Assembly (NCBI RefSeq): GCF_002216065.1
Contig: NZ_CP022282.1
Span: forward strand, 3,286,001-3,350,000
Direction of reading: 5' to 3'
Origin: Chryseobacterium sp. T16E-39
GTDB taxonomy: Bacteria; Bacteroidota; Bacteroidia; Flavobacteriales; Weeksellaceae
Length of the DNA: 64,000 nucleotides
This document shows positions 34,427 through 43,443 of this stretch, piece after piece; the stretch's first letter is position 1, and the number at the start of each line of letters is the position of its first letter. The notes under the pieces are model-generated. The model made no database searches and had not been told where the DNA came from. It worked only from the letters and a program-made list of their open reading frames with translations. A program made the translations under genes and the position numbers.

Positions 34427-34447
34427 TGTTAAAAATCTTATGGGTTA

Positions 34448-34855
34448 TTAGTTTTTAGGAATAGTTTTTTTTATTTCTGCGAGAGTTGCCGTATTAGATA
34501 ACCCGGTAGTGTTTTGCTTTTTAAAAGTACTTGCCTTACGTGATGAATGTCGATTAGGAATTGTAGCAAGAACCTCTTCAAAACTAGCAGTGTTGGGAAG
34601 TAGCTTTCCGGAACTTTCTGAGGGAGCTTTAGATTTTGAGGTTTGTTTTTTAACCTCAAGACCTTGATCTGATGCCAGACCTGTTTGTGCTGTTTTTTTG
34701 TCGGCATTCTGTTGCAGGTCTTTCAAAACCTGAGCTTGCTGTTCTTTTGCATTTTTTAATATTAATGTTTGATCTTGTTGGTCGGAAGTTTTACTTTCCT
34801 GTGCGTAGATCCCTATGCTTAATAATAGTAATGCTACAGTATATAGTGATTTCAT
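34448..34855 (-). CDS. small secreted low-complexity protein with internal repeat
   Basis: Exported protein of 135 residues: signal peptide ending IYAQ (about 19), then a Gln/Lys/Ser-rich linker and two copies of a short motif near the C-terminus, NTASFEEVLATIPNR and NTATLAEIKKTIPKN. No domain recognised. It is 6 bases downstream of the stop of the large repeat-protein gene, so likely co-transcribed with it. Function unknown. Confidence 0.7.
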   Translation of the reverse strand: MKSLYTVALLLLSIGIYAQESKTSDQQDQTLILKNAKEQQAQVLKDLQQNADKKTAQTGLASDQGLEVKKQTSKSKAPSESSGKLLPNTASFEEVLATIPNRHSSRKASTFKKQNTTGLSNTATLAEIKKTIPKN

Positions 34856-34861
34856 AGTTTT

Positions 34862-37408
34862 TTATTTAATGTTTACAAGTACTTTAATTTTTCCTGTTTC
34901 ATTCTGATTGTAATCCTGAAGAGCTTTACCAATAACTTGTCCTATTTTTACCTTTTTAGGATTGGCTTTCATTGCAATTCCTGGTTTTGACGAGGTTACC
35001 AAAAGATCACCCCTGCTGATTTTCCCGCCTTCAAGACAAACCTTTGTTGGAATAACTCCAATCACACCCATAGGGACTTTGTCGGAAAGATCTGCGTCAA
35101 TATGTTCTTCAGTTAATAAAACTCCCGGTTTGGTAGCATAAACTCCGGCAACCAGAGTAGAATAAGGTTTAGAAGACTTCTCTACCGTTCTGTCAGAATC
35201 TAGGGAAATTACTAAAATGTCACCCGGTTCATATTGCGATGTTTTTCCTTCGACATCAAATGCTTCGGCAACGTCGGCTCCGCTATTCTGGGTTCCTCCG
35301 TTAAAAAAGCCTCTTCCTGCCTTATTGATACGGGCAACGTTCACTGAAGCACTCTGGTAGACTGAAATATTACCAGAAGGTCCCTGGTGGTTAATAAGTA
35401 AGGTGTTTCCAGTACCTGTAGTGGTAACGTGTACCACCGGCTGGCCGTTAGCGTTGTTGAAATTAGCAAACCTTCCGGCTTTACCTGTACCAAAATTAGG
35501 GATAAACCCTGAAATAGCATTTCCTGTACCATCACAAGAAGCTTCTATACCGTCACCTGTGCCACCGGCATTCGCGGTAATCGCGTTTCCGTTTCCGTCT
35601 GTAAGAGCTAAGACAGAAGGGCCATTTCCCGAAGCATTAGAAGCATAAAATAAACCGGCATATCCACCCGTGCCTGATGAAAGACCATATATACCTGCAG
35701 TACCGAAATTGGCAAAAATTGAATTTACTTCGCCTTTTACAGCTGCTGAGGTACCGGTAGTACGATCAACCTTGAAGTTACCTGCGATACCATTACCAAC
35801 AGTTTTTACAGATATTACTTCATTGTCATTATCTTCATTAAAAATCTCAAACCTTCCTGCGCGTCCAGTTGCGAAACTTGGAACCCATGCGTATAAAGCA
35901 TTTCCTCCACCATCAATATTGGTTTCTACACCATTTCCATCTTTACTCGCATTTGCGGTAATTGCATTTCCGTTTCCATCGGTAATTGCCACTAAAGCAG
36001 GGCCGTTTCCAGATGTATTGGAAGCATGAAACAGACCTCCGAAACCACCTGTTCCGGATGAAACTCCAAAGATGGCCGCAGCACCAAAGTTGCCAAATAT
36101 TGTTTTTACTTCTCCTCTTACTGCTGCAGCGACACTGTTATTGTTGTTAACAAGAAATGACGATGCATTTCCCTGAGTATTGTCAGGAATATCTCCATTT
36201 CCATTAGTTTCTACTTCAAGGGTATTAATTAAATTGGTTTGGTTATTGTTTTCAAATCGACCCGCGCGTCCTGTACTGCTATTAAGTCCAACCTGGCCAA
36301 ATACACCAATCGCGGTTCCTGTAGTATTGGTTGATATAAATCCCCGTACACCATATCCGCCACCATCATTTCTCCCAACAACTGCTCCCGCAATGTCACT
36401 TGTTGTTCTTCCTACTAAAGCTTCGCCATTTCCATTGTTATCGGCCACGACGCCGGCGGAAGACTGTTGGCTGGCTATCCCGTGTACTGCAAAACCAGCT
36501 CCTGTGCTGCTTCGAACTCCGGCTCCGTTTCCTGTAGATGAGACATTAACGACCGTTCCGGATCCTACAGTCGAAGCAACAATTACATTGTTATTGTTAG
36601 CATTATTAGATATTGAAAAATTAGCAGCTATACCATTGTTACTCGTTGCATTAAGTCCGGTTCCTGTGTTGCTGTTTGCATATACACCGAAGCCATTTCC
36701 TGATGAGTTTCCATATACTCCCAGGCCGCTAGGAGAAGTTCCGTAAACACCCCATCCACTTCCATCCTGGCTTCCCCATACACCTACTCCCAGACCGCCT
36801 GTTCCATTATTGATACCACGGACGCCTGTTGAAAAGCCACCTGGAGTAGTGCTGCTTACGATACCTCTTACAGCAGCGATACTTGATGTGGTCGTGTTAT
36901 TAGTACCTTCAATTGAAGTGCCGTCACCATCATTTGTTAATGCAAACAAACTTGCCGCATTATTAACTGTTGCTGAGTAGGGAAGAGTGAAGCTTCCGCC
37001 ACCGCCGCCTGCTGATTTTGCATACATAGCGTATGGGACACTAAGCAGCTGGCTTGTTCCTGTTATGGTGTAGCTTGTTCCACCAAGTGGATCTGTTTCT
37101 GTTTTTAAATAGTAGTTCCCGGTGGTCCAGTTGATTGTTGCAAATGTACCAGAGAGAACGGTTCCAGTGCCTATTTCAAGGGTAATGAGGCCGTTAGCAT
37201 TCGTGTTTCCTGTCAATCTTTCAGAATAGACCACGGGGCCTGCTGCTGAGCCCTGGAGGACGCTTACTTTTACAGCAATACTTTGATTAACTGTTAGCTG
37301 CCCGGCAAGATTCCGGATGACGGCCTGATAGCTCATTTTTTCGGGTACTTGTCCAAAAGCTGAAAAACAGCCCAGGATCAGTCCCAGTATAGATAGAATT
37401 TTTTTCAT
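34862..37408 (-). CDS. large repetitive tail-fibre-like surface protein
   Basis: Exported protein of 848 residues. Signal peptide to about FGQ (20), then the stalk start PEKMSYQAVIRNLAG common to many Bacteroidetes tail-fibre-like surface proteins. The middle (about 130-700) is a Gly/Asn/Thr/Ala-rich run of beta-arch repeats, including two long near-duplicates that begin FGVSSGTGGFGGLFHASN and YGLSSGTGGYAGLFYASN, each about 125 residues apart. The C-terminal ~130 residues (GADVAEAFDVEG, SKPYSTLVAGVYATKPGVL, VPMGVIGVIPTKVCLEGG, RGDLLVTSSKPGIAMKA, GQVIGKALQDY, GKIKVLVNIK) form a conserved capping domain seen in similar proteins. It follows a Por-secreted protein gene by 5 bases. Function unknown; surface display is likely. 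Confidence 0.85.
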   Translation of the reverse strand: MKKILSILGLILGCFSAFGQVPEKMSYQAVIRNLAGQLTVNQSIAVKVSVLQGSAAGPVVYSERLTGNTNANGLITLEIGTGTVLSGTFATINWTTGNYYLKTETDPLGGTSYTITGTSQLLSVPYAMYAKSAGGGGGSFTLPYSATVNNAASLFALTNDGDGTSIEGTNNTTTSSIAAVRGIVSSTTPGGFSTGVRGINNGTGGLGVGVWGSQDGSGWGVYGTSPSGLGVYGNSSGNGFGVYANSNTGTGLNATSNNGIAANFSISNNANNNNVIVASTVGSGTVVNVSSTGNGAGVRSSTGAGFAVHGIASQQSSAGVVADNNGNGEALVGRTTSDIAGAVVGRNDGGGYGVRGFISTNTTGTAIGVFGQVGLNSSTGRAGRFENNNQTNLINTLEVETNGNGDIPDNTQGNASSFLVNNNNSVAAAVRGEVKTIFGNFGAAAIFGVSSGTGGFGGLFHASNTSGNGPALVAITDGNGNAITANASKDGNGVETNIDGGGNALYAWVPSFATGRAGRFEIFNEDNDNEVISVKTVGNGIAGNFKVDRTTGTSAAVKGEVNSIFANFGTAGIYGLSSGTGGYAGLFYASNASGNGPSVLALTDGNGNAITANAGGTGDGIEASCDGTGNAISGFIPNFGTGKAGRFANFNNANGQPVVHVTTTGTGNTLLINHQGPSGNISVYQSASVNVARINKAGRGFFNGGTQNSGADVAEAFDVEGKTSQYEPGDILVISLDSDRTVEKSSKPYSTLVAGVYATKPGVLLTEEHIDADLSDKVPMGVIGVIPTKVCLEGGKISRGDLLVTSSKPGIAMKANPKKVKIGQVIGKALQDYNQNETGKIKVLVNIK

Positions 37409-37413
37409 GGTAG

Positions 37414-37893
37414 TTATTTTTTGATGATTTTGAATGTTTTGATGTTTTTACCTTCTTGGTTAATTCTGATGATATACATCGCTGACGGAAGAGAAGAAAA
37501 GTTGAATTCAGATTTTGCCTGAGTGATCTTATCTTTTCTGATCAATTTACCCTGAGCATCGAATAGCTGATAATCCGAATCCTTATAACTGTTCACGGTA
37601 AAATCCAGATATAAGTAATCTTTAAACGGGTTAGGGTAAAGTAAAATGCCATCTTCTGTTGAAGTTGTCTCATGAACACCGAGTGTTATGATCTCAAAGG
37701 CTTGTTGTACCCCTTCCATAACTTGAGAGCCGCTACCTTTAGAAAGGTAAGTGATTTGCCCAACGCTATAAGAGAGGGAGCCGTTACCTCCTGAAACACT
37801 TGTTCCTGTCGCTAGAACTGCTGATTGAGCTTTTAGCTGTCCGGTTACGATAAGCATAATGAAAAGGAGGCCAAAAATAGATGTTCTTTTCAT
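37414..37893 (-). CDS. type IX (Por) secreted small protein
   Basis: Exported protein of 159 residues: signal peptide ending LKAQ (about 22), a short mature part (SAVLATGTSVSGGNGSLSYSVGQITY) and a Por type A sorting domain with LLYPNPFKDYLYLDF, YQLFDAQGKLIRK, PSAMYIIRIN and terminal KK. The mature part is so small that the protein may be mainly a sorting domain with a short surface segment. First gene of a three-gene group with the 848-residue protein and the gene at 34448. Confidence 0.9.
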   Translation of the reverse strand: MKRTSIFGLLFIMLIVTGQLKAQSAVLATGTSVSGGNGSLSYSVGQITYLSKGSGSQVMEGVQQAFEIITLGVHETTSTEDGILLYPNPFKDYLYLDFTVNSYKDSDYQLFDAQGKLIRKDKITQAKSEFNFSSLPSAMYIIRINQEGKNIKTFKIIKK

Positions 37894-38040
37894 GTGGAGT
37901 CTTTTTATGGTTAGTAGCTGTAAATTCTTTCATTGAATTTTGGAAGACTAAATTACCATATAAAGAAACCGGATATCAGGAAAATAGATAAACAGCAGGA
38001 AAAATCGACGAATGACATTTCCTTGTAAAAACATTGAAGA

Positions 38041-38802
38041 TCAGAGGGATTGCTGATTGTGCGTGTCGAAAAATGCGAGATTGTTTTTGTAGGTTCTACC
38101 TATAGGAAGTTTGATTTGATGGGTCAACTCTACCTCGTGAGGTGTTTTGCTGCGGATCAGGTATTTGGGAACGGCGTAGCTCCGGTGTATTCTTACGAAA
38201 GAATCAAAATAGTTTTGATGGAGAAGGTTGCCGATAGAATCGAGAATGCAGTGTTTTTTTTCAGGAGTTACGATTCGTGTATAATCTTTTAGTGCTTCCA
38301 GATAAAGGATATCGGTTATTTTGATTTGAAGGATGGTGCTTCCTTCTTTTATTTTAATATTATTTTCTCCCAGTAAGATATCAAGGCATTCACTTTTTTC
38401 TTTCATTTCCAGGAAATCAAAAAGTTTCTGGATAGAGTGATGGAAGCGATCTGCCTTTAAAGGTTTTTTAATAAAATCTAGAATATCAAGCTCGAAAGCT
38501 TCTGCGGCAAATTCACAATGAGCGCTTGTAAAAATACAAATAGGGATTTTATAGGCTAATTTACAAAATTCAATTCCGCTCATTCCTGGTAGTTTGGTTT
38601 CAATAAATAAAACGTCTATAGGAAGGTCAAGGTAAGGAATTGCTTTTTCGGCTGAATCAAAGGAAGCAACGATTTCTATATGATCGTATTGGTTGATATA
38701 GTGGTGAAGAACGAGTCTGTCCAGTTCGTTGTCATCAATAATCATACATTTGATGTTGGCGGTCATGAGTCTCTGGATATTAATTAGTTTTTTTGGATTC
38801 AA
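38041..38802 (-). CDS. orphan LytTR regulator with Glu at the phosphoacceptor position
   Basis: Regulator of 253 residues. The receiver-like domain (about 18-130) keeps the acidic pair (MIIDDNE), the TS at IFTSAH and the Lys in DFIKKPL, but the phosphoacceptor position reads FIETKLPGMSG: the Asp is replaced by Glu (about residue 68), read directly from GAA. Glu often mimics the phosphorylated state. The LytTR DNA-binding domain (about 145-245) has QIKITDILYLEALKDY and RIHRSYAVP. No kinase gene is adjacent. It is upstream, in the same direction, of the surface-protein group at 34448-37893 (gap 147). A second in-frame ATG at 38766 (MTANIKC) is a possible start. Confidence 0.9.
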   Translation of the reverse strand: MNPKKLINIQRLMTANIKCMIIDDNELDRLVLHHYINQYDHIEIVASFDSAEKAIPYLDLPIDVLFIETKLPGMSGIEFCKLAYKIPICIFTSAHCEFAAEAFELDILDFIKKPLKADRFHHSIQKLFDFLEMKEKSECLDILLGENNIKIKEGSTILQIKITDILYLEALKDYTRIVTPEKKHCILDSIGNLLHQNYFDSFVRIHRSYAVPKYLIRSKTPHEVELTHQIKLPIGRTYKNNLAFFDTHNQQSL

Positions 38803-38930
38803 TGTAGATAAAACAATAATCCCTTTATAAAGTTATTAAAATAATATATATTATGCGAATTATATATAATTTTTAACATAAAAACTAATTATTAACAATA
38901 AAAGTCACAAATTAGTGAAGGATTATTGTT

Positions 38931-39971
38931 TCATGGTGTATGGTTAGCAATCCATTCATAATTCTTGAATCGAAGCTCTTTATCATAGATATTGCTTAGG
39001 ATTATCAGCTTATTTGTTTGATAAAAATCTGTAATTTCAGAGAGCTTTTTGTGTATGGTGTCTGGTGTAGCAATAATAATATTTTTCAAAACATTGTTGA
39101 AATCATTTTTGTCTTCCGGAGTGAATATTCTGTCTTCCACTTCATCGGGATGCATCAGTGGGCTGGGGGCTAACCCTCTTCGTGCTTCTAAAAACTGGTA
39201 CGTCATCGGGTAAGCATTTCTCTTTGCTGTATCAAAGTCTTCTGCTACTGAAACGGATACTGCTATTTGCAAATGTGGGATCTTCATGATGTTTCCCGGC
39301 TGGAATTGATTTTTATAAATATTGGTACTTTCATTTTCGCGCTGGTCTAATAAAAAGTGTGAGTAAGAATATCCCAATCCATTTTTTGCGGCTTCTTTTG
39401 CTGAATTGCTTCCGGATCCCAGCCATAAAACTTCTGGTTTTTGATGAAGGAACTGAGGTTGTGCTATCAATTCACCATAGCGTTCCTGAGTGACCGTCGC
39501 ATCATCAGATAAATAGGCCACAATGTCTTGTAACTTTTCGCTAATGGTGCTTACGGTTGGAAGCTTGTCGTTATTCAGGGCCAGGGAGGACATTTTAAGT
39601 CCTCCGGGAGCTTTTCCTAAACCCAGTATGAAACGTCCTGGAAAAACGGAAGCCAGTAATTTTGTTACTTCTGATATCTTGTAAGCCGAATAATTACGAA
39701 GCATAATACCTGCTGTGCCCACTTTTATTTTTTTTGTTTTTCCCAATACGATAGCGGCAAGGATTTCAGGACTTGAGCTTGCATAGGCGGGAACACCATG
39801 ATGCTCCGAAAACAGAATGCTTTCATAATTTAAATATTCTGCCCACTGGGCAAGCTCAACGCTGGTGTTCAGGGTGTCTTCCGTATGGGTGCCCGCAATT
39901 ACGGGAGACTGATCCAGAATGCTCAGTTTCATGATTTTCTTTTCTGAAATGTTTTCTGTTTGATCATTCAT
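38931..39971 (-). CDS. LLM-class flavin-dependent oxidoreductase
   Basis: Luciferase-like monooxygenase family protein of 346 residues (or 333 from the ATG at 39932, MKLSILDQSPV, which fits the family start better). It has the TIM-barrel landmarks LSILDQSPV, LAQWAEYLNYESILFSEHHGVP, IKVGTAGIMLRNYSAYKISE and ASVFPGRFILGLGKAPGG. Members oxidise a variety of substrates with reduced flavin; substrate here unknown. Monocistronic. Confidence 0.88.
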   Translation of the reverse strand: MNDQTENISEKKIMKLSILDQSPVIAGTHTEDTLNTSVELAQWAEYLNYESILFSEHHGVPAYASSSPEILAAIVLGKTKKIKVGTAGIMLRNYSAYKISEVTKLLASVFPGRFILGLGKAPGGLKMSSLALNNDKLPTVSTISEKLQDIVAYLSDDATVTQERYGELIAQPQFLHQKPEVLWLGSGSNSAKEAAKNGLGYSYSHFLLDQRENESTNIYKNQFQPGNIMKIPHLQIAVSVSVAEDFDTAKRNAYPMTYQFLEARRGLAPSPLMHPDEVEDRIFTPEDKNDFNNVLKNIIIATPDTIHKKLSEITDFYQTNKLIILSNIYDKELRFKNYEWIANHTP

Positions 39972-40272
39972 AGCATATTGCTTTAAAAAGTTTTACTAAA
40001 TTATTCAATAATAATCAATAAAAGCATCCTGATTAATGTTGATAATGGAGGAGCTTATTATTCAGTGCAGTTTGTTCTTGTGTTTTTATTGTTTCTTTAC
40101 TTTTTACGTTTGAAAATAAGAAATGACACCTCATAATATGATTAATTTTCTATAAATCAATATTATTATAAGCTTAAATTAACATTAAAATTTCTTACCA
40201 ACTAAAAAATCATTTTGTTTTTTATCCTTAAAAAGGGTATCTTGTAAAACTCACAAACATAGATAGAACTTA
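39972..40272. other. 301-base intergenic region, no gene seen
   Basis: AT-rich divergent spacer between the LLM oxidoreductase and hflX. No ORF, repeat or hairpin of note; it should hold both promoters. A TATCTTG near 40240 is one base short of the -7 consensus. Confidence 0.4.
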
Positions 40273-41499
40273 ATGCTAGAAAAGAAAGAACATAATTACG
40301 AGAAAGCAGTTTTAGTAGGTGTTATTACTCAAAATCAGGATGAAGAAAAACTGATGGAGTATATGGATGAACTGGAGTTTTTGGCTTTCACGGCAGGCGC
40401 CACAGTACAAAAGCGTTTCACACAAAAATTAACTCAGCCAGATTCCAAAACCTTTATCGGAAGTGGAAAGGCACTGGAAATAAAAGAATACGTAAAAGAA
40501 AACGAAATTGGAACGGTAATTTTTGATGATGAGCTCTCGCCATCACAGCTTAAAAACCTGGAGAGAGAGATGGAGATCAAGATTTTAGACCGAACCAATC
40601 TTATTCTTGATATTTTTGCCCAGCGGGCACAAACCTCCTATGCAAGAACTCAGGTAGAACTGGCTCAATATCAGTATCTTTTACCGAGACTTACCAGGAT
40701 GTGGACTCACTTGGAGCGTCAGAAAGGGGGGATTGGGATGCGCGGTCCCGGTGAAACGGAAATTGAAACTGACCGCCGTATCATCCGCGACAGAATTACT
40801 TTGTTAAAAGACAAATTAAAAACCATTGATAAGCAAATGGCGACTCAGCGTAATAATCGTGGGAAAGTTGTCCGTGCTGCTTTAGTGGGATATACCAACG
40901 TAGGTAAGTCTACCTTAATGAATTCTCTTTCAAAATCTGAAGTCTTTGCTGAAAATAAATTATTTGCAACACTGGATACGACGGTTAGAAAGGTTGTAAT
41001 TGGGAATTTGCCATTTTTGCTTACGGATACGGTAGGGTTTATCAGAAAATTACCGACACAATTGGTAGAATCGTTTAAATCTACTTTGGATGAGGTTCGT
41101 GAGGCAGATCTGCTCATTCACGTGGTTGATATCTCTCATGAAAGCTTTGAAGATCATATAGAATCTGTAAATAATGTATTAATGGAGATCAATGCTCATC
41201 AAAAGCCAATGATTATGGTTTTTAATAAGATTGATGACTTCAGTTACGAGAAAAAAGATGATGATGATCTTACACCATCCACAAAGAAGAATATTTCGCT
41301 TGAAGAATGGAAAAAAACATGGATGGCCAGATCCAAATATCCAGCTGTATTTATTTCCGCACTAAAAAAAGAAAACTTTCCGGAAATGAAGAAATTAATT
41401 TATGATGAGGTTATGAAAATTCATATTTCAAGATTTCCATATAATGATTTCCTGTTTGAATACTTTGATAATGATGAAGAAGAAGAAAACAACGATTAA
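40273..41499 (+). CDS. hflX: ribosome-associated GTPase HflX
   Basis: GTPase of 408 residues that acts on stalled or stressed 50S/70S ribosomes. HflX-specific N-terminal domain (about 10-185) with ATVQKRFTQKLTQPDSKTFIGSGKALE, then RGPGETEIETDRRIIRDRI, and the GTPase domain with G1 GYTNVGKSTLMN (about 203-214), G3 DTVGFIRKLP and G4 FNKID (about 316-320), plus the DVSH-like region DISHESF. Length and motifs normal. The next gene starts on its last base (TAATG), so coupled translation is likely. Confidence 0.96.
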   Translation: MLEKKEHNYEKAVLVGVITQNQDEEKLMEYMDELEFLAFTAGATVQKRFTQKLTQPDSKTFIGSGKALEIKEYVKENEIGTVIFDDELSPSQLKNLEREMEIKILDRTNLILDIFAQRAQTSYARTQVELAQYQYLLPRLTRMWTHLERQKGGIGMRGPGETEIETDRRIIRDRITLLKDKLKTIDKQMATQRNNRGKVVRAALVGYTNVGKSTLMNSLSKSEVFAENKLFATLDTTVRKVVIGNLPFLLTDTVGFIRKLPTQLVESFKSTLDEVREADLLIHVVDISHESFEDHIESVNNVLMEINAHQKPMIMVFNKIDDFSYEKKDDDDLTPSTKKNISLEEWKKTWMARSKYPAVFISALKKENFPEMKKLIYDEVMKIHISRFPYNDFLFEYFDNDEEEENND

Positions 41500-42128
41500 T
41501 GAAATATTATTTTTTCCTGCTGTTACTTTGTCTATCGGTCCCGGGTTTTAGTCAAAAATCAAAGATCGATTTTAAAAGTATAGAGAAGAATCTTAAGAAT
41601 TCCGAATCAGTTTACAATTATGACAAGCTGATTTTCAAGTATAAAGGAATTCCAAAGTCATTAGATAGCATAGAAGCGCAATATTTGTACTATGGTAGAA
41701 ATTTTGAGGCGAATAAATTGTCTACTGCAGATGATGATTTTAAAAGCCTGGCTGAAGCGTTTAAGAACGGTAATTTTGATGATTGCATAAAAATAGGGAA
41801 AGTTTTGTATGGTAAAGATCCTACGAATATGGATGTTTTACTGATTTTACTCCGGGCCTATGATTACAAAAAAGATGTAAGCAATTTCACTCATCATTTA
41901 TCGCAACTTCGATTGCTTGCAGATGCTATAAAGAGCTCTGGTGATGGAAAGTCTGAGAAAACTGCTTACCAGGTCAATTCTGTTGGAGATGAATATATTT
42001 TTTTAAATATTCTGAATCTTGGGGAAGGATATACTAGAAGTTCAAAAACAATGAAAGATGGGGTTCTCGACCTATGGGAAAAAGAGAATACAAAAATATA
42101 CATCAAAGTCCTTTATTTGGGTTTTTAA
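41499..42128 (+). CDS. secreted DUF4919-like protein
   Basis: Exported protein of 209 residues: signal peptide to about GFSQ (19), then a helical body with YDKLIFKYKGIPKSLDSIEAQYLYYG, resembling DUF4919 proteins of Bacteroidetes, whose function is unknown. The ATG overlaps the hflX stop by 1 base, and the next gene (antiporter) begins 15 bases after its stop. Family assignment by pattern, moderately sure. Confidence 0.72.
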   Translation: MKYYFFLLLLCLSVPGFSQKSKIDFKSIEKNLKNSESVYNYDKLIFKYKGIPKSLDSIEAQYLYYGRNFEANKLSTADDDFKSLAEAFKNGNFDDCIKIGKVLYGKDPTNMDVLLILLRAYDYKKDVSNFTHHLSQLRLLADAIKSSGDGKSEKTAYQVNSVGDEYIFLNILNLGEGYTRSSKTMKDGVLDLWEKENTKIYIKVLYLGF

Positions 42129-42143
42129 TTTAAAAATAACTTA

Positions 42144-43430
42144 GTGGAATTATATTATTCATTTTCAGCATTAATAGTTTTAGCATCGATATTCGCCTAT
42201 CTTAATTACAGGTTTCTTAAGCTTCCAAGTACGATCGGGATCATGGTTATTGCGATCGTGGTTTCAATTTTTCTGGTTTTGTTTGGGGAAACCGTATTGC
42301 CGAGAACTTTTGGGCATCTTCATAAATTAATGAATAGTATTGATTTTACGGAAGTGCTGATGGGGGCTATGCTTAATTTTCTATTGTTTGCCGGAGGAAT
42401 TCATATTAATATCAATGATCTTAAAGAGCAGTTCAGGCCTGTTCTCATATTTTCAACCGCTGGAGTTGTGATTTCTACATTTATTGTAGGATTTGGAATG
42501 TTTTACTTACTGCCTTTGGTAGGAATCAAACTTCCGTTTATCTATTGTCTTGTTTTTGGGGCCTTGATATCGCCTACAGATCCGGTTGCAGTTCTCAGTA
42601 TTCTTAAACAGGCAAATGTCTCAAAGTCTCTTGAAACTAAAGTTGCTGGGGAGTCTCTTTTTAATGATGGGATGGCGGTTGTGGTGTTTACTGTTGTATT
42701 GCAGTTGGCCATTGGAAAAGAAGTGGATTTAGGTGTGGAAAGTATTGGTCTGCTTTTGATCAAAGAAGCTGGAGGAGGCTTGTTGCTGGGTGTTTTGCTT
42801 GGTTGGATAACTTCCAGATTAATGCGTGAAGTTGATGATTATATTATTTCGGTGCTGGTGACTCTTTCTGTAGTAATGGGAGGTTATCTTATTGCCCGGC
42901 AGATGCACATATCCGGACCGCTTACGATGGTTGCAGCAGGTTTGTTTATGGGTAATTTTAATGTGAGATTCAAAATGAAATCGATCACACAGGATTACCT
43001 TATTAAATTCTGGGAGCTGATCGATGAAATCCTGAATGCTGTATTGTTTTTATTTATTGGGTTTGAACTTTTGATGATTAAAGATTTGAATCATTTTATT
43101 ATTCCTGGGCTTATTGCTATTATTGTGGTTTTGGCGGCAAGATTCATCTCAATTTGGGGTCCGACAAAGTTTATGTCTTTCAGAACAAGGTTTAGCCCGC
43201 AAACGATAAAAGTTTTGTTTTGGGGTGGAATCAGGGGTGGTGTTTCTATTGCATTAGCCATGTCCATTCCTAAAAGTGAATACAGTAATATTATTTTAAG
43301 TATTACTTATTGTGTAGTGGTATTCTCCATTGTTGTGCAGGGACTTACAATAGCAAAAGTTGCCAATCCAAAGAAGATTGCTAAAGAAGAGCAGGAACAG
43401 GAAAGTATTGCTTTAGATGATACTGTTTAA
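42144..43430 (+). CDS. CPA1-type sodium/proton antiporter
   Basis: Integral membrane cation/proton exchanger of 428 residues with 12 or so hydrophobic helices. The start is a GTG at 42144. Diagnostic sequence is GALISPTDPVAVLSILKQ (about 139-156) with the PTDPVA motif, and GESLFNDGMAVVVF (about 168-181) with the ND of the ion site; GGIRGGVSIALAMS near 360. These identify the CPA1/NhaP group. It sits in a run of plus-strand genes (40273-45628). Confidence 0.93.
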   Translation: MELYYSFSALIVLASIFAYLNYRFLKLPSTIGIMVIAIVVSIFLVLFGETVLPRTFGHLHKLMNSIDFTEVLMGAMLNFLLFAGGIHININDLKEQFRPVLIFSTAGVVISTFIVGFGMFYLLPLVGIKLPFIYCLVFGALISPTDPVAVLSILKQANVSKSLETKVAGESLFNDGMAVVVFTVVLQLAIGKEVDLGVESIGLLLIKEAGGGLLLGVLLGWITSRLMREVDDYIISVLVTLSVVMGGYLIARQMHISGPLTMVAAGLFMGNFNVRFKMKSITQDYLIKFWELIDEILNAVLFLFIGFELLMIKDLNHFIIPGLIAIIVVLAARFISIWGPTKFMSFRTRFSPQTIKVLFWGGIRGGVSIALAMSIPKSEYSNIILSITYCVVVFSIVVQGLTIAKVANPKKIAKEEQEQESIALDDTV

Positions 43431-43443
43431 TTAATTGATTATA

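Noticed and set aside
35403..36746. Several open frames of 64-188 codons on the plus strand across the large repetitive gene
   Set aside because: They are opposite-strand shadows of a Gly/Thr/Asn-rich repeat protein, Pro/Leu-rich, with no signal peptide or family motifs.
34862..37408. Repeated DNA units that could be mistaken for a CRISPR array
   Set aside because: The repeats are protein-coding, imperfect and long (about 125 residues), with no short identical repeats and spacers and no cas genes.
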